From Cordia subcordata (lineage: Eukaryota; Streptophyta; Magnoliopsida; Boraginales; Cordiaceae), in NCBI GenBank assembly GCA_028554755.1, contig JAPTOF010000005.1:4116501-4180500 (forward strand): 64,000 nucleotides of DNA, written 5' to 3'. A program made the translations under genes and the position numbers. The notes under the pieces are model-generated. The model saw only the letters and a program-made list of their open reading frames with translations, had not been told where the DNA came from and did no database searches. Shown one piece after another: positions 44,966 through 57,175 of this stretch; position 1 is the stretch's first letter; every line of letters begins with the position of its first letter.

Positions 44966-46591
44966 GGACTCCTCTTTCACAATCCATCTTTTCTAAAATT
45001 TAGGACACGACACGTTTGCATACATTTCATAACATATATTTAAATTGATTATATATAGTAAACAAACATTTTATCATAAATTAAATATATTCACCTATTG
45101 CCTATTGTTGACCAAAGTAACATATAAGTGATTTCAAATTAGACAAGCTTTGAAGGATAAAATTTTCTATAGGGATTACAAAAGTGTGAGAGGCAAATAA
45201 ACTTTGGGAGGCGGAGGGGAGGGGTGTATTAAGTTTATGACAAATTTTAGCAACAAAAATGTAATTAACAAGCAAAAACTATCACTTAAGCTAATAATCG
45301 AACACGTAATAAGCAATATATTGAGTAGGCTAAAGAGCAAGAAAAAGAAAGAGAGATCACACTGATTTAAGGTGGTTCAGCCTTACCTACATCCACCGCC
45401 TAAGGATACTCCCCTACTCCAAGCAACTCCACAATGCGTCTTAAAAAGTTAGTGAAGCACAAACCAAACATACACCTCTTTGAAGCCTCCTTTAAAAAAC
45501 CCTAGTGAGCTCCCTCACCAAAGATTCCCTACACTCTTAGTAGCTATAGATATGCATATCACAACCAATCCTTATCTCAAGTGTGTGTACAAGCAACAAT
45601 TGAAAAAAGGATTTTAGGGTTACAACTCTAAGAAGAAGATACAACAAAGATAAACTCTTGTTTGCTAAAAAATTTAGAAACTTATAGCTCAATAGATAGT
45701 ACTAAACTAGAGATAGTTCAAAGTACCCAAAAAGTGCTTAATGGTTGCTTGGAAAATCCTTCACTATGCCACACACCCAGGGCCACAGCCTCGGCTAGGT
45801 GTATCTGGAACGCGAAGGGCGAACCTTACAGCGATGCATTTTCGGCCTGGGAGTCTTCACAGACAATTTTACGAATGTGGGTTCTTTATCCCCTGCATGG
45901 AATTCCGTCTTGGGACTTTGTAAAGAACAAGATATGGGATGCTCAATTGTAATAAAATAAATTGGAATTAAAGCAATAAGGATTGAATCACAATGAAACC
46001 AAGTCATTAACTTTTATTACAATCGAAATAGCGAATGATAATAAGATGAACCCTGAAACAAATGGACAAAAAACGAAGTAAAGGTTTACTAGATTACATC
46101 AGAAAGCTAATTGTAGTGGATCATTCCTTCCATAAACTTAATTACAGCTTGAAAAACTGATAAAAGCCAAGCCACAAAGCTCATTGTAGCTACAACTGGG
46201 AAGGCCATAAACTTAATTACATCAAAGCCATAAACTGAATTACAACGAAAAAGGAAAAATCTAAGCCTTAAAGTGAATTAAAATGGGTTTGGGATGGAGC
46301 TAAGATAACATTACGGTAACTAAGACTACGCTATGAGCTAGACTAAGGATAGGACTATGCTATAAAGCTACGAGTAAGAAGCTAAGAGATAGATATATGA
46401 TCAATTGGTGATACTGACTTCTTTTCGGTTGTTGGTGTTGACCAAGTCCTTGCTTCACTTTTGTCCCTTCAGTTTCAGCGTTGCATGTTTCATCAGACTT
46501 GGTCTTCTTTATTTAAATTAGGCACGTGCTTGTCATGCATCGATTTATAACCAGCTAAAGATCAACCTCAAAACCAGTATTAGCCATGGTG

Positions 46592-46645
46592 TTATCCTTA
46601 AACCTCCTTCGTCCTTGATTATCCTTAAACCTCCTTCGTCCTTGA
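46592..46645. repeat. 27-bp perfect tandem duplication
   Basis: ttatccttaaacctccttcg... occurs at 46592-46618 and again, identical, at 46619-46645. Noncoding. Confidence 0.95.
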
Positions 46646-47130
46646 TGTGTGTGATTTTTTATATAGCTTTTGCATGCACATTTAGAGGTGTTTAGAGCTT
46701 AATTAAATGCATTTAATATATCATTTGTGCATCTTTATTAATATTTGTACATAAGGTGAATAATAGCATAAATGTTATACTAAGTGCTATATTTCGTGTT
46801 TTATTTGAGTTTTGGTGAAGAAAAGAGCTTTTAAAGAATGCAATTGAGTAACCCATGAATAAGGTGCTTGAAGCAAAGAAGATTCATGTCCAAAATTTCT
46901 ATAAGGGAAGAAGAATGCAAGGAAATTTTGCACTTGGCTGAGACATTGCCATCTAGATGGAAAATTTCCCATTTAGAAGGTTGACAGAGTTGAAAATGCG
47001 TGTTGTGGATAGAGACGTTCCCATCTAGATGGCAGAAAATGGCATCTAGTAGGCTGGGATGAATTCAGAAGCAAGCAGTAGCTATAAATAGTCATTTTTA
47101 GCCAAATTAGGGGCGTAACTTTCATTTTGT

Positions 47131-47150
47131 AAACCCTAATAAACCCTAAC
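47131..47150 (+). promoter_or_regulatory. Two telo-box motifs
   Basis: aaaccctaat followed directly by aaaccctaac, about 190 bases before the LINE ORF1 ATG. AAACCCTAA is a known plant promoter box; two copies are not a telomere. Confidence 0.4.
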
Positions 47151-47322
47151 CTTTTATCCACTTCACCAAACATCCAAAACACCATCCATACACCATACCA
47201 AGTGTTCCACATTCTCTGTCTAGCTTGAAATGCTCCATTTTCTCTCTACACATCTTCTTCCTTTGACAACCACTTCCACCATTGCCCACCATCTTTCTTA
47301 CTTTTGCTTCTGATATTTCAGC

Positions 47323-48247
47323 CCATGGGCAAGGACAAAAGCACTTCATCTTCAAGAACTCGTTCAAGTGCAAGTCTAGCTACAAGATCTTCAAAAGAGT
47401 CATCTCTTCATGAATCTTTTGAACTTGACAAGCCAACTTACATTATGGAATCTAATGGAGGCTCTATTTCTAGCAAAGAACTCCAAATGCTATATGGAAA
47501 TTCTTCCACAAAACATAATGATGAAGCTATGGTTGCTAACTTTCCAACTTCTTTAAATTCCACATTGAAGCAACTCATGGCAAACTCGGATGAGGTAAAG
47601 AAGCAACTCGTGCATTGTTTGAGCAAAAAAGGTCATGACCTAGCTGAAGTCCTGAAGAAACAAGAAGAAATCCACTAGCATGAGCTTGCACTTAAGTCTA
47701 TAATGGCTGAGCTGCAGGGGTCCAAATCTACCCACGTCATTGAAGGTAGAACTCCATATTCTTACCTCTCTGCTTCCTCTTCCAAAATCCTTTAAAATGG
47801 AGCTTCTTCCACTCTTAACAAAGTGAAGACTAATGCTTTGGTGTCAACCAAGGATTTCAGCACTAGAAAACTTAGTAGTTCAAGTTCTAAAGCTCTGGTG
47901 AACAAAGATTTGCAAATTATTGAAGACGGGTCTTTACCTGATGGTCAAAACTTGCTCAGCTTGGGTAATAACCAATTAGCCACTTTTGGTCAATTTTTTC
48001 CTAAGAATGGCAATATCTTTCCTACCAACACCACCAAAATTTCGACAACTAAGACACTCTTTGCTGACTCAATTCCTGGTCCTCAAGGTTATTCAAATGA
48101 ATTCTCAAATGAGGATTTCCCTCCTCTCATAACCCAAAAAGCCAACTCCAATTCAGCTGTTGACCCCACTCTTGATCAGCCCCTTTCCCCAATTACATGG
48201 ATACCAACTCAGCAAGATTTACCACATTAGTTCCTCTTCAGGGCTAG
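47323..48247 (+). pseudogene. LINE-type ORF1 (DUF4283-like), 5' part
   Basis: Starts MGKDKSTSSSRTRS, a Ser/Lys-rich region, and runs in one frame to the retrotransposon insertion at 48248. In-frame TAG at 47676-47678, TAA near 47791 and TAG at 48228. It contains NEDFPPLITQKANS, a phrase typical just before the DUF4283 domain of plant LINE ORF1 proteins. The right half lies beyond the inserted Athila element, at 58846. Confidence 0.7.
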
Positions 48248-49902
48248 CGTTGTGCTTATATTTTATATTTATTTCAATACCTATTCTAAACTTAATTTTG
48301 AGCTTTTTGGAAAATTTTTGGGATGAATTTGAACTTATTTGATTTTATGTTTAGAATTTTCGTAGGTTAGAAAAATGGACAGTTTTTGTGTAGTTTTCAT
48401 ATTTTGGCTAAAACTTTTTGCTCGGGCATTGAAATGAGATGATTCAAGTGGCCATGGAAAGCTTATTTTGAGACCTACAACTTTCATATTTGGTGCTCAG
48501 CCTAGTTCAGACCCTAAAATAATGAAAACTTCCCTGCAAAGTTCTAGACGAAAATTAGAAAAAAGAAAGCAAAAAGAAAATTGTATTAAATGCTATGGGG
48601 CCCACTTATAGTCCTTGTTACCAAAGAATACAAGGTTTTCTTGTACGTGGAAGCTAATGTCTTGCAATTTTATCCATGTTTGTGGGGACTATAATCAAGT
48701 CAAGAAAGGAAAAAGAAGAGAAAGAGTAGGAAAGTTGGACAAATCCAACTACTTAAGGCTGTGGTAGTCATCTATAAAAGTGAGGTCTACGAGCAAAGGA
48801 TTTAAAGAATTTTGGGAAAATTTTTGGTGGCGGTGTACTGCAAAAGCAACGAGCTAGAAGCATGCATTGATGTTCTACGCCAATTTTTTTCGGATTCCTT
48901 TTGCTTTTTTAGTACTTCAATTGAATAATAGTTTGATTTCTTGATTCTCAAACTTTCAGTTAGATTTTAGATTTTAGACTTTAAATTTAATTTTATTTTA
49001 GTTTTATTTCTAGATTATTGTTTTAGACTTTAACTATTGTTTTAAGATTCTATGGTGGCTTTTTAGTTTAAATTACAGACTTATCATTTAGTAATCTATT
49101 TTAGTCTTCAATTTCAGTTTATTTATTTATTTAGTTTCTTATGTTTCAATTGTTAATTTTGATTGTCCTTGTTTTAGTTTCTTTAACCATGAGCAGCTAA
49201 ATTTCTCGTTCTAGGAATTAGATGTAGTCTTTTGTTTTCCTGTAATTGCTTGAACTGTTGAGTTGAATATTGTTGATGGGTTAATCTATTGTCTTAGGGT
49301 TGACTTTCTTGTGAATAATTGATCACTATTTGCATGTCTAAGCTGTTATATGAATGACTAAAAGGTGAAGTATAGCGGTAGTTCATTGAGACAGTAGACA
49401 TAGGGTATTGTTCTTTAGTAATAAAAACAAATCCTGTGTGACACCGTATGGCTCATGCATGCCTAAGCCGCTACATGACCGAATGCATAGATTACCATAG
49501 AGCTTAATAGATTCATGTTAATGCTTGTGATCATGAAAGTAGACATAAGGTTAGCATAAATACATTTGTGGTGTCTCAAAAGGGAACTTCAATGATTTTA
49601 GGGGATCTAGTCATTGACCTAGGGAAATTGAATTCAATGAATTAGTTTAAGTTAATCACATGAACACATTAAATGAAATCTAAATTCCTAGAATTTTTAC
49701 AGTTAAGTGTTAGCATTCTATTTGTTGAGTCTTTAGTTTAGATTTTTAATTTGTGCACTTTATTTTCCTTTGAATTGAGTTTTCTAGATAATATAAGGAG
49801 GTTTGAATTTTGGTAATTGATACAACCTCCTCTTGGGACGATACTCTTACTCATTCTTTATTCCTTGTCACGATTCCATGCACTTGTGGATTTCATACAA
49901 GT
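48248..49902 (+). repeat. Athila 5' LTR
   Basis: Matches the 3' LTR with small indels. The first base of TGTTGAGC has become C (CGTTGTGC) and the end reads tttcatacaagta instead of tttcacacaaca. Confidence 0.9.
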
Positions 49903-49908
49903 AGTTTT

Positions 49909-49926
49909 TGGCGCTGATGCCGGGGA
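49909..49926 (+). promoter_or_regulatory. Athila primer-binding site (tRNA-Asp type)
   Basis: TGGCGCTGATGCCGGGGA, two to three changes from the TGGCGCCGTTGCCGGGGA expected to pair with tRNA-Asp, the usual primer of this clade. Confidence 0.85.
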
Positions 49927-50112
49927 GGTGATAGTGTCAATATCAATACTAGGAGTTTTCTATATTAATTTAGAGTTTTACTTGTTATTTATTTAACTAT
50001 ATTAGTTTCTAGGTGCATGAAATTGAGGTGAAGTCAAAGCTTGGAATTGGTAGACTTTGATCCTGAGATTGAGTAGACATTTCACACACTAAAGAAAGAA
50101 AGAAAAGGTGAG

Positions 50113-51378
50113 TTGAAACAAGAACAACAAATTGAGATGGCAGAAAACTACGAAGAAGAGGTGAGGGCACTGCGTGAGTATGGTACACCTAGTGTACGAG
50201 GAGCTCGAACTTGCACAGTTAAGCCACTGGTAAATGCAAACAATTTGAAATCAAACCGAGCTTTATTCAGATGGTGCAGCAAGATCAATTTGGTGGAGGG
50301 CCGACTGAAGATCCACATGCACATTTGACCAATTTCTTGGAAAAATGTGATATTGTCAAGATGAATGGTGTGCCAGAAGATGCCATCTATTTGAGGTTAT
50401 TTCCTTTCTCTTTGCGAGAAAAGGCTAAGGTATGGTTAAATTTTGTATCTCTTAATTCTTTTACTACTTGGGATGTGCTCTCATCTGCCTTTTTAGTGAA
50501 ATATTCCTACCTGGTAAGATTGCCAAACTCAGGAATGACTTCACTAGTTTTACTCAATTTGAGGGTGAATCTTTGTATGAAGCTTGGGAAAGATATAAGG
50601 AATTACAAAGAAGGTGTCCACACCATGGGCTTTCTGAATGGTTAATTGTCCAAACATTCTATAATGGGTTGTCACATTCTATTTAAATTACCATAGATGC
50701 AGCTGTAGGAGGTGCTCTAATAGCAAAATCTAATGAGGATGCAAAGGCTCTATTAAAGGAGATGGCTTCGAACAACTATCAATGGTACAATGACAGAGCT
50801 ACACCTAAGAAGGCAAGATGTATGAGGTGGATAGTATTAGTATGATAAATGCTAAAGTTGATTCTCTTGTGAAGATGCTTGGTTAATTGAATGTTAATGA
50901 TGTATCTAACCCATCCTTGAGTTATAGTTCTTTTAGAGGTGCTCATATGAGTTTTGAATGCCAAAAGCAAGTGCAGTTTATTTCCAACTTTAACAAGCAG
51001 CAGAATAATCCTAATTCCAACGCATACAACCTAGGATGGAGAAATCACCCGAACTTTTCATGGAGCAACCAAGGCAACCATCATAATCCACCTTTTCCTC
51101 CAGGATTCCAAGCAAGATTGCAAGGAGTAATACCACCTTAAATGAATAAGCAAGGATGGGATGCAGCAATTGAGAGGCTTGCTAATGTTACTACAGAAAA
51201 GATTGAGAAGTTGGAGGCTAAAATAGATCAATTAGCTAACCACAATAGAAACTTGGAGATGCAAATAGGACAAATAGCTAGTTCTTTTAATTTTAGGTCT
51301 CAAGGTAATCTGCCTAGTAAAACAATAGTTAACCCAAAAGAGCAATACAAGGCAGTCACTTTGAGAAATGGTAGATAG
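50113..51378 (+). pseudogene. Athila gag
   Basis: Gag domain split over frames: MAENYEEEVRALREYGTPSV near 50137, then FGGGPTEDPHAHLTNFLEKC in another frame, then SLYEAWERYKELQRRCPHHG in a third. The later part has EKLEAKIDQLANHNRNLEMQ, a coiled coil. Stops occur near 50686, 50883, 51139 and 51376. Confidence 0.85.
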
Positions 51379-52325
51379 CTAGAGGAGGTAAAAAGCAAGA
51401 AGATAGTAAAAGAAGAAGACAAAGCGAAGCAAGATGATAAACCTCTTAGCAAGCCTGTTGAAGAAGACAAAGTTGGAGAAGAGAAGGAAACACCAGTTCT
51501 ATCACAAGTTAAGCCATATGTGCCTCTAATTCTTTTTCTGCAACATTTGAAGCAGAAGAAGCTTGATAAACAATGTGAAAAGTTTTTAAATGTCTTTAGG
51601 CAACTTCACATTAACATTCCTTTTGTAGATGCTTTGGCACATATTTCGACTTATGCAAAGTTCCTAAAAGAAATCATGTCCAACAAGAGAAAGTTAGAGG
51701 AGTATAAGACAATGGCACTTACTGAAGAATGCAGTGCAATAATCCAAAACAAGCTTCCACAAAAGCTTAAGGATCTAGGGAGTTTTTCTATTCCTTGTAC
51801 TGTTGGTAATGTTGATTTTTCTAAAGCTTTGTGTGATTTAGGTGCTAGTGTCTCACTTATGCCTTTGTCTGTTTCTAGGAAATAGGACTTAAAGAGCTTA
51901 AACCTACTACTGTTTCATTATAATTGGCAGACCGATCAGTTAAATTTCCTATAGGGATCATAGAAAATGTGTTGGTTAAAGTGGGAAAATTCTTCATCTC
52001 GGTAGACTTCATTGTGTTAGAGATGGAAGAAGATGTTGAGATTTCACTTATTTTAAGGCAACCATTTTTGGCCACGACAAGAGCAATCATAGATGTGAAG
52101 AATGGTAAGCTCACCTTAAGTATCGGAGAGGAGGAAGTAGAGTTCAATTTATTCAAGTTAGCAAAGTATCCCTCTTTCATGGATAGTTGCTACAAGGTGG
52201 ATTTGGTTTGCAAGCTGACAAAGGAGGTTTTTAAGAGAGAATATCCAAAGAGCCTGCTTGAAGCTTGTTTGGTACATGCTATAACAACATATGATGACAC
52301 TAAAGAGATTGCAGTTGCAACATAA
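51379..52325 (+). pseudogene. Athila gag C-terminus and protease
   Basis: Lys/Glu-rich linker, then helical NIPFVDALAHISTYAKFLKE and the protease start CDLGASVSLMPLSV near 51832-51873. The frame stops at 51883 (TAG) and resumes in the same protein about 40 bases later (RSVKFPIGIIENVLVKVGKF). A TAA ends it at 52323. Confidence 0.85.
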
Positions 52326-53930
52326 TTTCTAGAAGATTCACTACCAATGCCTTATCCAAGAATGATCCTAGTCGAGGAGATAGGTAAAGGTATGCATAGT
52401 CAACCATCTTCAATTGAACAAGTACCAACTATTGAGTTAAAGCCACTACCATCACATCTCAGGTACGTATATTTAGGTGAGAATAACAATTTGCCTATGA
52501 TTGTTAGTGCTGATTTGACTAAGGTACAATTTGATAAATTATTGAGAGAATTGAGAGCTAGAAAAAGAGCAATATGCTGGACTATATCTGATATTAAGGG
52601 AATTAGCCCTTCATTATGCATGCATAGGATTCTAATGGAAGAAAATCATAAGCCATCTGTTGAACATCAAAGACAATTGAATCTGAACATAAAAGAAGTA
52701 GTTAGGGTTGAGATCTTGAAGTTGTTAGATGCAGGTATCATTTATCCTATATCAGATAGTTCTTGGGTAAGTCCAGTACATGTTGTGCCAAAAAAGGGAG
52801 GAATAACTGTAGTGCAAAATGAGAATAATGAATTGATCTCTACTAGGGCAGTCACCGGTTGGAGAGTTTGTGTTGATTATAGGAAGCTTAGTAGTGCTAC
52901 CCACAAAGATCACTTTCCCTTACCTTTTATTGATCAGATGTTAGAATGACTTGTAGGGTACTCTTATTATTGCTTCCTAGATGGTTATTTTGGATATAAT
53001 TAGATTCCCATAGCCCTCGAGGATCAAGAAAAGACCACATTTACATGTCCTTATGGTACATTTATATATAAAAGAATGCCTTTTGGTTTATGTAATGCTC
53101 TTGCTACTTTTCAACGTTGTATGATGGCTATATTTTTTGATTTTGTTGAGAAGAGTATGGAGATTTTCATGGATGACTCTTCTGTTCTTGGATCTTCTTT
53201 TGAAAATTGTTTGGCTAATCTTTCTCAAGTGTTACAGTGTTGTGAAGAGACCAACTTGGTCTTCAATTGGGAAAAGTGTCACTTTATGGTACATGAAGGT
53301 ATTGTCTTAGGCCACAAAGTCTCAACAAATGGAATAGAGGTGGATCGTGCAAAAGTTGAAGTGATTGCAAATATGCCTCCCCTTACATCAGTTAAGGGAG
53401 TACGAAGCTTCCTTGGTCACGCTAGGTTTTATTGACGATACATCAAGGACTTCTCCAAAATTGCAACATCTCTTTGTAATTTGTTAAATAAGGATGTTTC
53501 TTTTGATTTTAAAAAAGAGTGTTTAGATGCATTTAATAGGTTGAAGCAAGAGTTGATTTCTACACCAATTATGGCAGCACTAGATTAGAACTTGCCATTC
53601 GAGTTGATGTGTGATACTAGTGACTATGCTGTGGGCGCTGTTTTGTGTCAAAGAAAGGACAAGAAATTGCATGTCATTTATTATGAAAGCAAGACTTTGA
53701 ACGATGCATAACTGAATTATGCAACAACTGAAAAAGAATTGCTTGCCATTGTCTTTGCTTTTGATAAATTTTGTTCTTATCTTGTAGGTTCCAAGGTGAT
53801 TATCTATACAAACCACTCAGCAATCAAGTATTTCCTATTAAAGAAGGATGCTAAGTCGCGTTTGATTTGGTGGATCTTACCGTTACAAGAATTTGACTTG
53901 GAAATTTGAGATAAGAAAGGCACAAAAAAT
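52326..53930 (+). pseudogene. Athila reverse transcriptase and RNase H
   Basis: RT begins after a linker; WVSPVHVVPKKGG and CVDYRKLSSATHKDHFPLPF are clear. The active site reads IFMDDSSVLG (near 53163) where the clade usually has FMDDFSVFG. RNase H follows with CDTSDYAVGAVLCQRKDKK near 53614 and [15 protein letters not shown]. Stops: TGA at 52947, TAG near 53000, TGA near 53433, TAG at 53587 and TAA near 53710. Confidence 0.88.
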
Positions 53931-55193
53931 ATGGTGGTTGATCATTTGTTGAGGTTGAAGCAAGGAGGATTTGAAGGAGACAAAGATAATCGGATTAATA
54001 AGAGTTTCCCGGATGAACAATTGATGGCACTGTTCCTAACCACTCCACGGTATGCTGATTATGTGAACTATTTGGTGAATGGTATCATTTCTCATGATTT
54101 TAACTATCAACAAAAGAAAAAGTTTCTTTCGAATGTAAAGTACTACTTTTGGGAGGAACCGTTACTTTACAAGTATTGTTTAGATGGAATGATTAGAAGA
54201 TGTGTGCCATAAGAAGAGATGAAGGATATCCTAGATCATTGCCATTCTTTAGAGTGTGGTGGCCATTTTAGTAGATCAAGGATAGTTGCAAAGGTGTTGC
54301 AATCGGGTTTTTATTGGCCAACATTGTTCCAAGATGCCAAACAATATGTTGATATATGCGATAAGTATCAAAGAGTTGGCAATATTTCAAGAAAGCATAA
54401 GATGCCATAGAATAACATTCTTGAGGTTGAGTTATTTGATGTTTCGGGAATTGATTTCATGGGTCCCTTCCCCTCCTCATTTAATAATTATTACATCTTA
54501 GTAGCAGTTGATTATGTGTCAAAATAGGTAGAAGATATTGCAACCCTTAGTAATGATGCAAAACTAGTGATGAAATTTGTGAAAAAGAATATCTTTTCTA
54601 GGTTTGGAGTTCCAAGGGCGATAATTAGAGATGGAGGTACTCACTTTTGTAATCGTCAGTTTGGAGCCTTGTTGAAGAAATATGGTGTAATGCACAAAGT
54701 GGCAACCCCATACCATCCCCAAACAAGTGGGCAAGTGGAAATTTCAAATCGAGAGTTGAAGTATGTCTTCGAGAAAACAGGTGGCAACTTGAGAAAAGAT
54801 TGGTCACGCAAGTTAGATGATGCACTTTGGGCATATAGGACAGCTTTCAAGACTCCTATTGATATGTCCCCTTGTAGACTTGTTTATGGGAAATCTTTCC
54901 ATTTTCCAGTTGAATTGGAGCATAAAGCATATTGGGCTATCAAAGCATTGAATTTCGACTTGAAAGCGGCACGTGAGAAAAGATTATTGCCATTAAGTGA
55001 ACTGGAGGAGTTCCGCTTGAGTGCTTATGAGAATGCTAGGATCTATAAGGAGAGAAGTAAGCAAAGGCATGATAAGCATACCCAGAAGAGGGACTTTGAG
55101 GTTGGACAACAAGTGCTACTCTTTAACTCACGTCTCATGCTTTTCCCAAGCAAAGCTCAAATCATGATGTTTAGGTCCTTTCACGGTGATTAA
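53931..55193 (+). pseudogene. Athila integrase
   Basis: Zinc-binding domain with HCHSLECGGHFSRSRIV and ICDKYQRVG; the second Cys of the usual CxxC is Tyr here. The core has [21 protein letters not shown] and SGQVEISNREL, so the catalytic Asp, Asp and Glu are present. The C-terminus reads RDFEVGQQVLLFNSRL. Stops: TAA near 54210, TAG at 54408 and 54526. Confidence 0.9.
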
Positions 55194-57158
55194 GGTATAT
55201 CCATATGGAGTAGTAGAAATTGGCAACAAGGGTACTGGGACATTCAAGGTTAAGGGGGCAATGTCTTAACCATATCTTGTGGGTGATGATGTGCAAAAAA
55301 AGGCCGCTTATCCCCTTTCAAATCCTTCACATTGAAAATCTAGCATAGTCAAGCTAATGACTATAAAGAAGTGCTCTTGGCAGTCAACCCAAGTTTGATT
55401 TTTTTTATTTTCTTTTCTTTTGAGTTTCTAATCATTATGCTTTAGTTTGCTTCTTTATTTATTTCTTTGTAGAAATTGAGCTTTGCAAAAGTTTGGGGGT
55501 CATGGCGCCCGATTTCTCAAGCTTCATGAGGGGGACAATGTTAGAAAAGTGAGGGAAGTTTTCTTCTTTCTCTTTTCTTTTCTTAACATTGAGGACAAAA
55601 TGTTATGTTTAAGTTTGGGGGTGGGGAAATTTTCTTTAGAAAAAACAAATAAATAAAAAAATTCAAAAAAAAATTATGCTTGTGATTTTGTTATGGTTTG
55701 ATTATCATATGCCAATGATGAGAACATGGTTGAGAGTGGAATTAGTTCTTAGAGATTATTGACATAGTTTTCCTGTTCTTGTTTGATTGGGGTGTTAGGT
55801 TCATCTTGAATGAGTTCTTGAATTTTCTTGAGCACATAACCAGAGGCACATCATTGTTAGCTTTTCTGAAATTGTTGATTGAGGGAAGTGGTTGAAAACT
55901 GAGGAATTTTGCTGTCGATTGCATATTTGAACTCTAGAACCTGTTTGAGTACCACTCGAGACGAAATCCTAGACAATGTACTATTAGGGAGATGATTTAG
56001 GCCATTTTTGGATTGTTTGAGGATTTAGGCCATTTTTGGATTGTTTGAGGCTTTCAAGCCTGACCTTGTGTTATTTCACCCCTAGTTCACCTCTTTAAGC
56101 CTAAATATGTATGAGCCTTTTCTTTGTTTAAATCTCATTATCCTTGACCCTTTAACTATTATATTCTTTATCCTTAACCTTGCAAGAGAACTTATGTGCT
56201 CCATTTTGAAGCATAAAGGTGAGTAGAGTTGGAGGGGTCCAAGGAAGTTGAGTTATTAACTGTAAAAAATTATGTTTTGGAAAAATAAGGGATAAGAAAG
56301 AAAAAGTTGCTTGTTGTGGAGATTCCGTACATTGTGAAAGCCAAAAAAAAAAGGGAGAGACAAGAAAAATAATTGAAAATTGAAAAAAAAGGGTTGTTCA
56401 TTCTTCAAGTTGAAAGAAGAAGAAAGAGAGGAAAATATTGAATTTGAAAAATAAATGAGTTTGAGAAAAAAATTTGAGAGAAAAATGCTAGAGTGTGATC
56501 AATGGAATGATAAGTGAGAAAGTATACGAAAAAGAAATTTGAAAAGTAGGGGATGAGTTTGAGAAGTGAAAAAGAGAGGTTGTGATTTTTGTTATTTTCG
56601 TGCTACAACTAAGATTATTTTGTGCTTCATTGAGGGGGTTCATTTGAGTTCTCCAGTTTTCTTTTTTTCTTTTTTTTTTGTGAATCTTATTCTATCCTTT
56701 CTTTTGTTAGCCCTTACCCGAGCCTTACATTACAACACTTGAATAGTCCTATTAATCTTTGGTAGCGTGTTGTTTACATTAGTGGAGAGCTGGTAGGAAA
56801 AGCAGGCTTATGGAGTTCATTCGAGAAAAAAAAGAAAACAGAGATCATGAAAAGAAAAAGAGAAAAAAAAAACTTGAAAAAAAAAATTGAGAGAAAAGTT
56901 TGAGAAATTATTTGAGTGAGATTCTCTTGTTTGCAGTAGATTGTTTTGAGTTGCTAGCATGATTATGTTATTGGTTATTCACACACACACACACCAAGAA
57001 GTCAATTTGAGGTGTTGCTGATATTTGAATTGAGACTTGAACTTTCACAGTGTCTTCAATTTTCTTTGTGCTTTTTATTAGTTGCAATCTTTGAGGCGAC
57101 TTTGTGAAATCAAACCATATTCTTAAGTTTAGTTCTTTTGCTTGAGAACAAGCAAGAT
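55194..57158. other. Athila post-integrase region without ORF
   Basis: Athila elements often carry an env-like frame here; none is visible. It holds a 28-bp perfect tandem duplication (55994-56021 and 56022-56049), purine-rich A/G tracts (56330-56560, 56820-56900), a short (CA)n near 56982, and two extra copies of aagtttgggggt (near 55493 and 55612) that resemble the polypurine tract. Confidence 0.7.
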
Positions 57159-57175
57159 TTAAGTTTGAGGGTATT
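57159..57175 (+). promoter_or_regulatory. Athila polypurine tract
   Basis: aagtttgagggtattt directly before the 3' LTR, a variant of the Athila aagtttgggggt signal. Confidence 0.75.

Larger units (their letters stand above)
44966..47299. other. Intergenic repeats, no gene recognised
   Basis: About 45180-45660 looks like part of an LTR: it has the ggtggttcagccttacctacatcca phrase common in plant retroelement LTRs. 45740-45930 is GC-richer and gives overlapping ORFs on both strands without recognisable domains. 46040-46400 has repeated tacaa/cataaac phrases. A duplicated catctagatgg palindrome lies near 46952 and 47019. Confidence 0.45.

Noticed and set aside
45662..46007. Overlapping ORFs on both strands
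   Set aside because: No domain, no start context, no homologous phrase recognised; likely chance in slightly GC-richer DNA.
47131..47150. Telomere-like repeats
   Set aside because: Only two aaaccctaa units; telo-box level, not an interstitial telomere.
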